A stretch of 64,000 nucleotides of DNA from Lucifuga dentata (GCA_014773175.1 VXCM01001367.1:241634-305633); one strand, 5' to 3'; positions 35,248 to 47,374 are shown, counted from the stretch's first letter. Notes: generated from the sequence alone by a model not told the origin. Program-made: numbers and translations.

Positions 35248-36328
35248 GGTGGTGGTGTTGGGTTCTTTTTTTTGTAATATTTAATGAGTACTGAGGACAA
35301 ATAAAATTGGCGGTATTGTTACAGTAAGTCCTTTAAAGGTTTGTAAAACTTAAGAGCGAAATTACTAAAAGCCAGAGCAGTTCATTTGGTAATTTAGCTC
35401 TCATGTCAGGCACGAAGATAATGAGCAGAATGCCAACGGCATGCTGCAAGTAGAAATAAAAGGACAAATAAGTCTCTTCTTCAGACACTTTAGACTCCCA
35501 TTAACATTACCCAAGAGAGACTCAGAGCTTAATTAATAATCTGCTATAACCATATGCACCAGAGCACAATATGGCACTTCTACATGAGTGGTCACAGAGG
35601 GAATCAAACCCAGTCCCAGGAGGAACAGCATCATACTCTACACATTTATATAGGAAGAATGCAAAACCCCTATAGCCAAAAATGATTTTGCACTTTACTT
35701 ATCACCACAAAATCTAAATGAATAACACTATATCCTCTTAAGAACTCACAGAAATGACATTATCATTCTTTAGAATAATCAACAACTTTGTGAAATTTAA
35801 TGGTAGCATTGCTGGCATTATTTACTGGCTGACAGGACTTAATGCCAAATTGGATCATTGACAAGAAAATATCACAAGAATATGGGATTTTGTATGAAAA
35901 CACTGAAGGGCAGCCTGTGACAAAGTGGGTGAGACACCATTTGGTCACAAACCTTTTTATGCATAACATCACATAACCCTAACCATGCTTATTTTTCGTT
36001 TGTTTAGCCAATTACCACCTTTAGTAGTGACAGATGCACAACACTTACTATCCTGGGTTTGTTTGTGTTTAGCATTGTATTTTGTTACAAAAACCACGAG
36101 TATAATTGGTAAAACAAATCACACAAGACAAGTATTGTTTCATTTCTGTTACTGATTATTGAGTTTAGTCAGAATTAGGTTGCATATTAGATTCTTTGTT
36201 CACATACCTGTACTTACCTGTGACAGGGTCTGGAGTCAAAGAGTGAGTAAGCCAGACCCTTCCTGCTTTTAAGCAGTAGGCTGACATCATTGCTGCTGAT
36301 TGGGTGAAACTGTGTGTAGGGGAGCTAA

Positions 36329-36942
36329 TGCTGCGTTCGACAGACCTCGGAAGTTGAATTTTCCCCAGTTGTAAGTTCCAACTTCCAACCTCAAACCGTT
36401 CCAGCCAAATGCAATCAAAAAAGCATAGCTGAACACCAATAAATACTGTAAAATTAATTAAACATAGTAATAAATGCTAACTAAAGTAAAGTTAGATTAC
36501 AGGACTGTTTGGTTGTGTTGTTTTACAATGATATTAATTATCTGTGGGTATTAAACATTTGTGCAGAGAAGTAATATTCTGAAATTATTCACACTTATGT
36601 ATCAATGGAATAGATAGTTACCTTGGCAATATATTCTGACCCTTTTCTTTCAATTTCACACAAGAAAAAATACTTTATTTGCCTTTTAGCCGATCATTTC
36701 CATTCACAAAGCTCACTTCCATGGTGCTGCTATGTTGTGATGTCATAGTCGGTAAGTTGAGGTAGATAATTTTGTCTGGGTTTCCCAGCCGGAGCTCCGA
36801 CTTCAAGTGCCATTCCAATGCATTTTTCCAAGTAANTGTCTGGGTTTCCCAGCCGGAGCTCCGACTTCAAGTGCCATTCCAATGCATTTTTCCAAGTAAG
36901 AATTTGGAAAAATCTGAGTTCTGAGGTCTGTCGAACACAGCA
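36329..36942. mobile_element. PIF/Harbinger-like MITE nested in the LTR
   Basis: The left end reads TGCTGCGTTCGACAGACC and the inverted right end TGCTGTGTTCGACAGACC, and similarity continues for about 35 bp (CTCGGAA versus CTCAGAA). Direct TAA triplets (36326-36328 and 36943-36945) flank it exactly. A 3-bp TWA target duplication with short inverted ends is the mark of PIF/Harbinger elements. No transposase frame, so non-autonomous. The stated length includes a 64-bp assembly duplication (see 36773-36899), so the real length is about 550 bp. Confidence 0.7.
36773..36899. repeat. 63-bp exact duplication around a single N (unmerged contig overlap)
   Basis: 36773-36835 and 36837-36899 are identical ('tgtctgggtttcccagccgg' to 'ttttccaagtaa') with N at 36836 between. 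The join is not in a homopolymer, which makes the overlap artefact plain. Confidence 0.92.
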
Positions 36943-38542
36943 TAAGATTATGAACTGAATTTAATTAAACCAAAGGAATAGAATGAAATGTATTTTATTG
37001 ATAGATTCTTAATAAACTGATCTGTTTTTTGTATTTTGTAGTTTTAAGTAAAACTGTGTGATCTTACTGATATGAGGAAGGAAATGATTCGTGAATGCCC
37101 CTGCAGGTCTGAGTGGGCCTCCCCAATGGGTCGAGCCCTGAGCACATGGGGTTATATAAGCAGTGACCACATGGCAGCCGGGGAAACAAGAAGGCTATGT
37201 TCATGAGTGTAGTCATGTGAATGTGATTTTCTTTTGTTTTCTTATTTAGAATTTAGTTGAAGTTTTGCAAATATGCTTTTGGATGTATTATTTTGATTAT
37301 TTTTGTATTTTTTGGTTGCATGCACCTGGTAGCACTCGGAAATAAATCACACTTGAAAATTCCAAAAATGCATTGCAAGTCTCAGAGTCTTCCATGACCC
37401 TTCGGCTACTCTTCCTCACACAGCCCACATAAACCTTGATTAGTCACAACTACATTAAAGTAAGACAGCAGTTAGAAGCAGGTAACCATAAACAAAATAC
37501 AAACACATTAGATATATAGAAAAATATCAGGCATGCAAGATAAACAAGACAAAAAAAAAAGTACTCAATCAGTAAAGACACATAAAATAAAATAGGCTAA
37601 GGCCATTTTAATCTGAATCTGAATATACTTGAAATTCAGGGTAACCAACTGATTATAGAACAACTTATTAGTTATTATAGAATAACTGCAGAGTTATTAT
37701 AGGATTGCCAAAGTTATTATAGCATAACTTCTGAGTTATTATTGGTTAATTAATCAGGATAACCCTGTAGTAGTTTCATGATCCGGTCTTGGTGTTTACT
37801 CAGGTAAACCATGTTTAGTTATGATTTTAGATGGTCTGGTACTTTCTAAGGAAACATTATTATGCTGAATCTCTGCCTGCTGCTGTAACTCTCACTCCTG
37901 CTCACTTCTCCTTATCATTTATATTTCTTACAGCTGTAAGAAAATGGGTTTTTCTTGTGGAAAATCATCCCACCATGCTGTGATATGAAATGATAGTGTT
38001 GTAGCACGACTGCAAGGGTAACCACAGGAATAGTAATAGCTTTATCTTTTAAGAAGGGGTAAATGCCTTATTCTAGCTATTCATGTTCTCATCTCTCAAC
38101 AGTAACTGTGACTAAAATGGAAAGTCTTGTGAAATTCCGTTGTACACATTGAATATCAGACTCCTAGTACTGTAGAATATGACCAGTTCTGTGGGAATAA
38201 GGATTACAGACAATGAAATGTTACTGAGACTCATTACAATGCATGAACAGCTCATCTTTAAACCATGAAACAAACTTTGGTGTTTTCCAAAACATATCTC
38301 CACTTCATATGTCTTATATTTATGGAAAACATACTGTGAAAAATCATCATGTCAACGCGAACATATCTCAGAGTTTTTCATACACCAGCCTCCTCAGATG
38401 ACAGAGGTTCTATTAACAAGGGACTGTTTTCCTGAAGGCTGTTACATACATGTGTAGTTATTTAAAGACCAGGGTATGAAACTTTTTCTGCCACAGTGGT
38501 TGATGGACAGAACAGTTTTTAACGTAGAAAGATGCAAGCTGG

Positions 38543-38562
38543 AAAAAAAAAAAAAAAAAAAA
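38543..38562. repeat. poly-A run
   Basis: 20 A's. No recognisable retroposon upstream. Confidence 0.8.
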
Positions 38563-39851
38563 TCTTGCTGCCTGCCAGAATAAAAGAGAAACAGCCTGAC
38601 TCATCTGCCACAGCCAAAATTAACTGTATTTGGCCAGTGGATGTAATGTCAAGCTCTAATAGTAACCAGATGCTACTATAATAATCAATGTTACTAAACT
38701 TTGGTCTTAATTTGTTGATTGAAACTTCTCTTGAATGCTGAAAGTGGCTTATTAGGTGGCCAGGTCTCTGTTGTGAAACTGTGAAGAGCAGTTACAGGAA
38801 AGCATGGATCAACATCTACTTAACACTTTTCGAGAGACAGCACGGCACTTCAAGCATTGTGACAGGGCTGACATGGGCCCTCTTGATAATAAGGATGGGG
38901 GCAGAATGCTGTCGGCAGGGTATTCTATGGTTGGAAAGTTTATTTCTTTTCCACAGTGCTGTCTGCAAAAGAAAAAAAAAACTCATCTATTTTAATATTT
39001 ACCATTTGCCTTCAGCCTGGCCTGTTGGCCTGGTCTTAGATAACGAGGTACAATGTTCCTAAAAACAGAGGTCTTAATTTTACAGAAATGTCTATGCCTG
39101 TCATACATGGAAGTAACTTGGAGTTATTCAGGATATTAAACAAGATGCAAAGTATATGGAAAGTACATCTACTAATCTAACGATGTTCTGGTAGTAATAT
39201 TAGAGAAAATTATAATGACTCATTGCCAATGTGAGGTGTTTGTTTGCTTATAGCAAAGCGTTAAATTAAATTCAGTGGGTGGTGATTATTTATTCTCTGA
39301 GTGATGAAAAGATGTTATTTTTCTGAGCTAATTAGGTCTAAATATATTACATATCCTGTTAAAATAAAGATACATTTTTTGTACATACAGTATTTATCAT
39401 TTATTGTTCAATAAGTATTTGTACAACTCTGCCCACAATTGTAGTTTGGAGATATCAGAGCTGATTTTCCTTCCTTCCTTCAGAAAGACAGAAATTTATT
39501 CCCATTTCATTCTTGTGTGTTGCAGTACAAAAAGCATTTTCTACCCACCTGAAAATTGCACAAGCTACATATCCCATTACAGAGAACACAAAGACTCAAT
39601 TTGGTTTTATAAAAACATCCATTTTGTTGGGTTTCGTTGTGTCTGAATTGCATATTTTCACGGCAGTTATGTTATGCTCTGCTTACTGTCAGTCTCTTGA
39701 CTCCCACAGGAAGAAGTGACAGCCTTTGCAAGCAACACTTCCATTGAAATGTCACCTTACAATTTTAATGTGTTTTCATTAAGGTTGCATTTTATAACTG
39801 GGTCAACATCTAATATTAACCTCAATTTGACACTTAAACTAACAAGTCATC

Positions 39852-39892
39852 AAAAAAACAAAAAAAACAAAAAAAAAAACAAAAAAAAAAAA
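39852..39892. repeat. A-rich (AnC) tract
   Basis: Runs of A of increasing length separated by single C's. Confidence 0.85.
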
Positions 39893-40734
39893 CTAATTAT
39901 ATCCCATGCATTACATAACAGAGAACATTAAGCCAGACATGAACAGCAACAAACGGCATGACAACAGAATCTGATTTACTCAATTAATTAGCACCATATA
40001 TATTTATATACATATATAAAACAAACAAAAAAACAAAATATGTTTCTATGTTCATTAGATAAAAAGCAGACAAAAAGAAGGTCTTTCAGTGCTCTACTTG
40101 TCAGGGCAGATGGCAGACTTAATGCTACCTACACCTGAGAGAAGCATATTAATGATCCAGAGTGGTGATTGGCTTTAGTTTTACGAGCTTGGTGGCAGCC
40201 TTTGATAGCTGTCCCCAGGGTTTGCTGCCATGCTGTGTGGGTATGGAGGCTCAGAGTGAACAGGAAACAGGGACAGCTGTTGCTGCTGCTACACTCCTCT
40301 TGGTCGGCACCAATCTGTCCTCATTCTATCTATCTGCCTTTATGTGATTTGTTTCTGTCTGCCGTATGCCATCCTCTCTCCTCCGCCCACTAATGCATGA
40401 AAGCAATCACAGGAGCTGTCTTAACAAAGGTGCATCACTTTCTTTATATCTGTATAAACATGCTATTGTTTTATGTTTCAAAGGCCTACATATTAATAGT
40501 GTGTGATTTTGAATAAATTTAGTCTAATGTTCATGTTTACATATGTTTCAAAATCACATCCATCTTGGTTAAGCTGAGAAAACAATGAGCACATAAAGGA
40601 AACAAATACGACATGTTTTGTGAAAAACTTTCACAACTTTTTCTTCACGACAGAATCGAGAGTTTTATGTGTCAGAAAAATTTGGAAAAAGGTATTGTGC
40701 TGGAAGATCAGAAGGGCTCAAGCGCACACACATA

Positions 40735-40735
<1 letters not shown>

Positions 40736-40773
<38 letters not shown>

Positions 40774-40795
40774 AACACACACACAAACACACACA
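40736..40795. repeat. (CA)n microsatellite, interrupted
   Basis: CA run to 40770, then 'gcaaacacacacacaaac' variants. Confidence 0.9.
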
Positions 40796-41233
40796 TCCTC
40801 TGAGCCAGCTCTCCTAATTCTATCCTGGAATCTGTGTCGGTCTCTTGGTCTTGATGGACATCTGAATTGGACCCAGTTGTCTGACTGATGTGTAATTCTG
40901 GACAGACGGCTCTGCTGTGGCGTGTATCCTGTCTTCAGACACAGTGGGGAGTCCTCTGTTAGTTGCCAGTAGTCAGGCCTTTGGGACAGTATTGTCCAGA
41001 TGCTTCTCTCTCAAACCAAGAGGTTTCCCTGCCAGAGGGAACTCACTGTTCTAATTTTACATCTGTATATATGCCACAAGTGTGTGTGTGTGTGCACCAA
41101 CAGAACAGCAGGAACACCACGACTCCACAACTGCAGATGTTAGTTTTAGTTAGTATTTGGTCTATTTTGTACATGTATTATTTCATTGGTATAATATACA
41201 GTATTTTTTTTCTAAGTAGTTTATGAAATTTAA

Positions 41234-41748
41234 AGGACCATATTGTTGATTTTGTATGTTTGAGAACAATAAATACTACGCATACAAGTCACATTACTGG
41301 CAACCATTTTCCAAAACAAAAGAAAATTTTTTCTCTTGTGTTATTTTGCCAAATCCCCTAATCTTTCACAACCAGATGTTCAGGTGATACATCCACCTTA
41401 AAATCCAATATTCTGCCTACTAACACACACATACGATTGTAGAAGGCATGGTCGTTTTAGTTTCTCAGTAAAAGCAGTCTTCTGCTTTTTACCTGGTGTA
41501 GAAGGGAAACATTTGCTGGCGTAGAAGGATTTCATCAACAAACTTTTTCAGATCACTCCATGGCTTTAGCATCGTATACAGCATTTAGTTGATTTTTGCC
41601 GGAATAAACTGAAACTATGGCAGTGTGGAAGGTAGGGAACAAATTTTAAAATTTGCCACTCCAGTAGTATGTTTTGGAAAATGGTTGGCAGTAATCTAAA
41701 CATATATGCAGGTTGTATTTATTGGGCTCAAACATACAAAATTGTCCT
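41234..41748. mobile_element. TTAA MITE copy C with ~75-bp inverted ends
   Basis: The left end AGGACCAT follows TTAA (41230-41233). The left arm 'ttttgtatgtttgagaacaa', 'taaatac', 'attactggcaaccattttcc' is matched by the right arm, whose inverse reads 'ttttgtatgtttgagcccaa', 'taaatac', 'attactgccaaccattttcc'. The full element is about 515 bp. Read on the minus strand it lines up with the 3968 and 22690 copies through 'actggagtggcaaattttaa', 'ttccacactgccatagttt', 'ggattttaaggtggatgta' and 'cacctgaacatctg'. The TTAA expected at the right end is mutated or lost ('gtcctgggaaac'). No coding capacity. This copy best shows the terminal inverted repeats of the family. Confidence 0.75.
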
Positions 41749-41749
41749 G

Positions 41750-44030
41750 GGAAACTGACCAAAAAGACAACAATTGAATGTATGTGTGTATTGCCAGTTA
41801 AATTTAAATTTGTTAGTTTTATTAGTATCTAAATAAAACTCTTGCACTGGATAACAACCATTAAGCACAACCAGTTTTAACTGTGTTTATTTTAATCAAA
41901 CAAATTACCATTAGGTCTACCTTTATATTTTCTTCTTTATGTTTATATTGAATAATAAAACTCAGTTTTTTTTTCTGAATGTGAGTGACAGTTTTAATTT
42001 TATTAGAGTAAAATGAGCTTTTAACTGATTCCCATCACTTGACCACAAAGCAGTAATAAATGCATTCACTGCAATCAAGTTTTGTTTTATGTAACAGCTA
42101 CTATATATAGTTTTAATTCTGCATCAGTTTTTATTTCCTCTCTCTGCCTACTTTCTTGCAGTCCCTCTCTGATACCTTCATTGACACAAAGCTCCATGGT
42201 AGTTTAAACATTATTGAAGCAGTTGTCTGGGTTTTAATCTCTGACTTGGGGCTGTCATTATCCATCAGGTTGGAGAAGAGGAGACACTGTCCCTTCCAAT
42301 TCCTCTTCTCAGTCCATCTTTCCCTGTCACACCTCAAGCCTTTCAATTTTCTCTTTCTTTCATAAATATTCAACATGTCAACCATTAATTTACACATTGT
42401 CTGCCACTCCCCATCATTTCCACACCTGGGCACATAGACATTGACATTCCTCTCTTTCCTAATCTTTTATGTCCTTTGCTTCTCTTCTGCTCTTCTCCTT
42501 CTCCGCTACTCTTTACACATCCTGCGTCCCAACATATTTTGTCTCTAAAACAGGAACAGCATTCCTTCCTGAATGAAAAACTGTAAGAAACTAAAACTTC
42601 TAAAAGTTCTACTAAAGCAGTTATTGAAGATATCTGTTGAAAAAAATGAAAAGTACTACAGCTTTCATTTATATATATAGTGATGGAATGATCATAGGTG
42701 TCATTTACACTGGGGATGCTAGAGACATGTCCCCACCACTTTCTGAAATGGCCAATTTTGTCCACATCGCTTTTTAAAAGCATAATTTGTTAAAACTGTT
42801 CTGAAAAACAGCTTGCACCAAGAAATGTTAACTAACAAATTATAACATTTTGAGAAAGGTTTATTTGCACAATAAAAATACATACAGTGCAATGTAAATA
42901 TAGAAGAAACAAATGTGCTTTGTCCAAAAAAAAAAAAAAAAAAAAAAAAAAGTAACGCAAGATAAAAATAACTAACTAACTAACTAAATAAATAAATTAA
43001 AAAGAATTTGATGTGATGCATATAGATGACTGGTACTTGTGCGGTCGACGTTGTTGTGCGTTTTATGCTGAGTATTTTCGTATTGTCGACTGTAGTAGCC
43101 TAGGTTATGCCCTTTTGATGCACCGTTATGCTTTTTTTTTCCTGCCGTAATTATCTACTCTGACATCATACCAATCCCCTAAAACTGCATATGTTGAAGA
43201 CCGTTTAAAAAATGTTTTTTCATCTGAGCTCTTATGTCCCCGCCACTTTTCAACACACAATGATACCTTTGGGAATGACTGCTTGGTCTGATTCATCCTG
43301 CTGTATTTATTTCTTTTCTCTGCATGTAACTTATACGCAGACCAAACATCTGTTCCTGAAAACATTCGATATGGTTTGACTGAAGTGTCATCACCACACT
43401 GATGACCACAGAATGTGTAATATTGATATGTGACAGATGATTTCACGATCCAAACAAAACAAACTTACTTCATTTGTCTTCTGATCATGGCAGCCATTTC
43501 CCCTGTTATGTTATGGTGTCTGTGACAGATGAAGTCCAGTTGCTGTCTTGATAAATGTTCTTATTCATATATTTCTCTTAACAGAGAAAATAAACAAAGC
43601 TCACAGGTGCATATGTAATAAGACAAGATGAAAAAAAAAAAATGGATGAGGTAAAAAAAATAGAATAATGATTCTTTGGTATGGTTCAGACCAAAGAAAA
43701 CAGTTGTGACTGCAGCACATGTTCAAAATAATCCTGGGATGAAAAGCACAGCTGTAGTGACAATTTTATTCTGGGCCCAAAGTCTGTCTGATTTACATGA
43801 CATTTGGCAGCTGATTCAAAATAGGCTTTTTACTATCTATGGCTGTGTGAATATGACAGAAGAACACTGGTGTTAAAAACTGCAGCCAACCAAACCATCA
43901 TCTCACCAACCTCAGCGAAAAATGCAGGAATTGCTGTAAATAAAGAATAGATTTTTAATTAAATCTTTTGACATGAGAGGGCATATTTTCCCCCTGCTTC
44001 TAAAAGTTTGGAAAACACTGTAATAATGTA
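41750..44030. other. Non-genic DNA
   Basis: No gene supported. Minus-strand frames of 100-132 codons at 42131-42783 and 43126-43446 show no domain I know. The 17-bp strings 'atgtccccaccactttc' (42727) and 'atgtccccgccactttt' (43234) are near-identical, hinting at a repeat. Poly-A (42926-42951) and (CTAA)n (42970-42987) lie between. Confidence 0.5.
42926..42951. repeat. poly-A run
   Basis: 26 A's without an N. Confidence 0.85.
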
Positions 44031-44710
44031 ATTACCTCTGCCAAGGAAGTTATGTGATCACTGGCATTTGTTTATCTATCTGCTTGTTCATTAGCAGGAT
44101 ATACTGAAAAGTTACAGATTTGGATGAAATCTGGAGGACAGATAGATAATGCTGAGAGGAAGAAGTGATTGAGGATTTGTATTTGTCTGTTGTGAGGGTA
44201 GTACAGCTCCTTTAAGAGACTGCTGTGTGAAGTGTGTGTGTCTGTGTGTGTGTGTGTGTGTGCTCATGAGTGAGGGAGAGAGAGATGGAGATTTGTGGCA
44301 GTGTGTGGAGTGGGTTATGTTGGTGATCGGAGCAGAGGCAAGTTAGCGTAACTGCTTTAATAGTGACTGTAACAGTATGAAGTTGACTTTGCTGTAAACT
44401 AAAAGGCTACGGCTCTTCAAGAAACAAGCAGGGTCTCAGAATTTTCTGTGCCAGCGGCTGAATGTAGTGACAGGAGTTTAACCCTGAAGTTAGTAATAAC
44501 TTTGGCCCTGCAGCAGTAAAGTGAGCTCCCTGTGCTTCCTGACCACGCTCTGGAGGCTGAAGCAGGAAAGGTTAACGCTATAAAATCAATGCTAATGGGC
44601 CGATTTCAATTAAATCTAGCATGGTGGCTAATTATTTCATAACAAGTTTTTTTTATTGAGGATTTTGTTGGCCTGGTGGAGGTGTATGCTCTCTGAGGGG
44701 CTTCCCGTTT
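44031..44710 (+). mobile_element. Composite dispersed fish repeat ('CTCYGCCAAGGAGGTTATG' family)
   Basis: The left part 'acctctgccaaggaagttat', 'gtttgtttatctatctgctt', 'agcaggatatactgaaaagt', 'ggatgaaatctggagg' and the right part 'ggcctggtggaggtgtatgc', 'tctctgag' are the two ends of a very common fish repeat whose termini (CCGCCAAGGAGG / CCTTGGCGGAGG) are inverted relative to each other. Between them is about 450 bp I cannot name ('tacagctcctttaagagact' to 'taaatctagcatggtggc'), with a TG microsatellite at 44232-44262; it may be a regular part of this subfamily or a nested insertion. No coding capacity. A second, short copy lies at 58385-58455. Confidence 0.6.
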
Positions 44711-45200
44711 GTTGTTATGAAATTCTTGCCTTGCTTTATTAATTCTACACATGGTAACAGCAGTATGTCTTATGCCATTAACACCTCATTTATTTGCTGA
44801 ATATGTCTATGGGACAGAGTCGAGGCAAAGACAGGATATGGACGGGAAGAGTATGGACCAAAACAGCGAGAGTTACAGAATAGACAGAAAGAGAGAAAGA
44901 GATAAATAGACAGCAGAGCAGAGTTTAGGTTTGGTCTGTTGTTTGGTCTGCTGGTCACAGGCAGGACATTTACACTCTGTGTCTCACCCATAAATCATGT
45001 CACATGGCCGAGCAAGCACACACACTGCCAGCATTTTAGCTCCAACAAAGCCCCCTTTCCACAGCCCACCCTGCTTTCAGACACACAAGTACATGTATAT
45101 GCACATACACACTCACGTTCTATGCACACCCATGTATGCACTTACACTGAAACAAGGATGCAACACAAACACACACACACATGCATGCTGGGAGTTATGC

Positions 45201-45237
45201 ACAAACACACACAGACACACACACACACACACACACC
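45201..45237. repeat. (CA)n microsatellite
   Basis: CA run within a longer CA-rich stretch that starts near 45097. Confidence 0.9.
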
Positions 45238-45321
45238 ATCTGTCCCAAAGTCCCAGTCTAGAAGCGTTTCCGTCTTTATGCTTTGTGACTGTCTGACCAA
45301 CCACAGAACCAGAAAGTCTTC

Positions 45322-45323
<2 letters not shown>

Positions 45324-45371
<48 letters not shown>
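45324..45371. repeat. (TC)n microsatellite
   Basis: About 24 TC units. Confidence 0.95.
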
Positions 45372-45379
<8 letters not shown>

Positions 45380-46719
45380 TCATGTCTTTTCTTACATTCT
45401 ATTTCACTTTCATCTCTGTGTGTCTTAGGCAAACACAAGATTAATTTCATTATGAGGAGGATGAAGAGCGAAGTTGAATTATAAATTTTATGCCAGATTG
45501 TGTTTGGTATACAAGGGGGGACAAACAAATGCTGCTGTCACACTCTCCTGATTCCTGCATTCTTTCGTCCCCACACGTTGGATCGATGATATCTGGCACA
45601 GGTTCCACGTGCTGTGGCTTTCTTCTTTTGATGCTTGTACAAACATGCGGACTGAGACAACAGTCTCCAAATGCTTTGATGCAATTAGCCAACAGAGGGT
45701 GAAGCAGAAAACCTTTGTAGCTTTTTACACCTTGCATGAAAACAATGTCAACACAAAGGGACACAGATCAGTAGACAGTAGCGGAGTCTCTTTGTTGATG
45801 CAACTCCATCCCCTGATTATCTGTGACAGACAGTGAATGTAACACTCAACTAGACAGAAGACATCGGAGGGACAGGGAGTGTCTGTTGGGAGCTACAGTG
45901 CCCTCTGGTCTGTTGTTACTGAAAGGCATGATAGTACAAAAAGAGTGCATAGATTGTAGTAGCAACCTTTAAAAATATCCTGTTGAATACAAGCAAAAGG
46001 TCAGACAGTGACAGACAGACTGATAAAGCGTAAAGTAAAGGGGCAACCTCAAGAGCACTAACAAAGGTGGGTGTTTTTTTTTTTTTGTTTTGTTTTGTTT
46101 TTTAAATGGCTTGTTCTGCATTTACAAATGTACATAACTCAGTAAGAAATTCAGTTTATTGTTTTCAAAGATGTGGAAATGTGGAAATGACAGTGTTTTG
46201 CTGTAATTATTTGATTAAAATAATTTATATGACTTCAAAACCAAGGCTCTCCACTATGTGCTGTGACATGTTCACAGCAGCAGGTGGACATTAAAAATAA
46301 TAAGTTTTAATGACTGTTGACAGCTTATAATATAACATTACTGTTAAAATACAGTTCATTAACTAAGCTGTTACACTGCGTTCACCAGTGTCCCTTTGTT
46401 CTACAGGTTTGTTACAATTTTTATTCAAAGTAAAAAATTCTGACATTTTAGAAGCAAAACTGTAAAGTGGTAGCTAGAATCTGGTGGTGATAAAGCATAA
46501 GCAGAGGCTCCAACAACCATTAGTTGCAATCCCGTGATGTGTGGCAGAAAGTTAATTACACTTATGTTTATACAGTACATGTGGATTTTAACATGCTTTT
46601 TGCCATTGCCACAATATGCTGTCTTACAAAAGCTCACATAAAGATTAAAAATGTATTCATGCTGGAACTTTGTGTATTCCTTTATGGAATTTTAATAAGC
46701 TTTGAAAGGTTTCTGCTCT

Positions 46720-46772
46720 GATGTAGTGCACTCGTGCACTACATCATAGATGAGTGCACTCGTGCACTCATC
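46720..46772. repeat. two adjacent perfect short-loop palindromes
   Basis: First: GATGTAGTGCAC, loop TC, exact inverse (46720-46745). Second: GATGAGTGCAC, loop TC, exact inverse (46749-46772). They are separated by 'ata' and share the core GAGTGCACTCGTGCACT-type sequence, so they are related to each other. Neither lies in a recognised element. Confidence 0.9.
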
Positions 46773-46919
46773 TAGTTGTATGATTGGCTGTCTGCAGGGT
46801 TGCTTCAGGCTGTGATTGGGTGTTTAGGCCCACAATCTAATCATTATGTAGCTGAACAGTTTCCATTACCTGAGCCTGTATTTGTGCTGTCAATAATTTT
46901 TAATCTCCTCATTTGATGG

Positions 46920-47046
46920 ATGTTTGACTGTTGTGCTGTTTGTTAGGTCCTTAGGTTGTTGCTTTTAAAAATGTTCTGTTTTAAATTGTAAAGCTTTGTT
47001 ACCCTTATATCTGTGACAGGTGCTATATAAACTGTACTTACTTACA
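46920..47046 (+). mobile_element. LINE 3'-end fragment with ACTT tail
   Basis: 'gttttaaattgtaaagcttt' then 'gttaccc..atctgtgacagg', 'tgctatataaactg' and 'tacttacttac'. Fish LINE 3' ends commonly read 'TGTAAAGCACTTTG...GTGAAAGGTGCTATATAAA' with a short tandem tail such as (ACTT)n. No reverse-transcriptase frame is left upstream. Confidence 0.6.
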
Positions 47047-47349
47047 GTATTTCTATTTTTGTGAAGTAATGTGTGTAAGTATGTTGCAACAATAGTTCAA
47101 AAACTTCAAAATAAAAGGTGACAGTTAGTGCTTGTGAAATTCTGTAAATGACCAAAACATATCTGGAATCAAGAGCCATAGCCCAGTAGCAGCTGAAATG
47201 GACTTACATCAAGGAGGTGACCATTTGTATGATCATAATTATATAGTCAGATGTGGAGGAAATGAATGGAGGAAAGAATCCAAGCAGCAGTGGGGAATCT
47301 GCAGGGAGAACAAATCCTCCATAAGGCCGCTTACACATGAGCAGCAGCA

Positions 47350-47374
47350 AAAAAAAAAAAAAAAAAAAAAAAAA
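47350..47374. repeat. poly-A run
   Basis: 25 A's preceded by a short GCA repeat. Confidence 0.85.

Larger units (their letters stand above)
33707..36218. other. Non-genic DNA
   Basis: No gene seen. Contains a short perfect palindrome (34585-34605) and poly-T/N (35210-35247). The block 35400-35570 is complex with 'gcttaattaataatctgc' and may be conserved non-coding sequence. Confidence 0.55.
36219..37420 (+). mobile_element. Probable solo LTR of a retrotransposon, split by a MITE
   Basis: The ends are TGTGACAGGGTC (36219) and CTTCCTCACA (37420), giving the TG...CA rule with TGTGA/TCACA termini. After removing the inserted MITE (36329-36942) about 588 bp remain. Promoter-like parts lie in the expected order: a TATA box (TATATA, 37153-37158) in 'ggggttatataagcagtg', then an AATAAA polyadenylation signal at 37341-37346, then a pyrimidine-rich end 'ccttcggctactcttcct'. 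No internal retroviral genes, primer-binding site or second LTR are next to it, so it is a solo LTR. It reminds me of Ty3/gypsy LTRs of fish, which commonly start TGTGACAGGG. The 5-bp flanks (TTACC left, CAGCC right) do not match, so a target duplication is not shown. Near the 5' end GGGTCTGG and CCAGACCC form a small hairpin (36226-36259). Confidence 0.55.
37430..41229. other. Non-genic DNA
   Basis: No gene supported. Contains poly-A at 38543-38562, an A-rich tract with scattered C at 39852-39892 and (CA)n at 40736-40795. Confidence 0.6.
44715..46715. other. Non-genic DNA with CA and TC microsatellites
   Basis: The plus frame of 181 codons at 44939-45484 is produced by CA and TC repeats and is not a gene. 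The rest shows nothing recognisable. Confidence 0.6.

Noticed and set aside
43126..43446. 106-codon minus-strand frame that looks somewhat protein-like
   Set aside because: I could not match it to any family or find splice sites; kept only as part of a possible unknown repeat.
44939..45484. 181-codon plus-strand open frame rich in His, Thr and Ser-Leu
   Set aside because: Translation of CA and TC microsatellites. No non-repeat domain.
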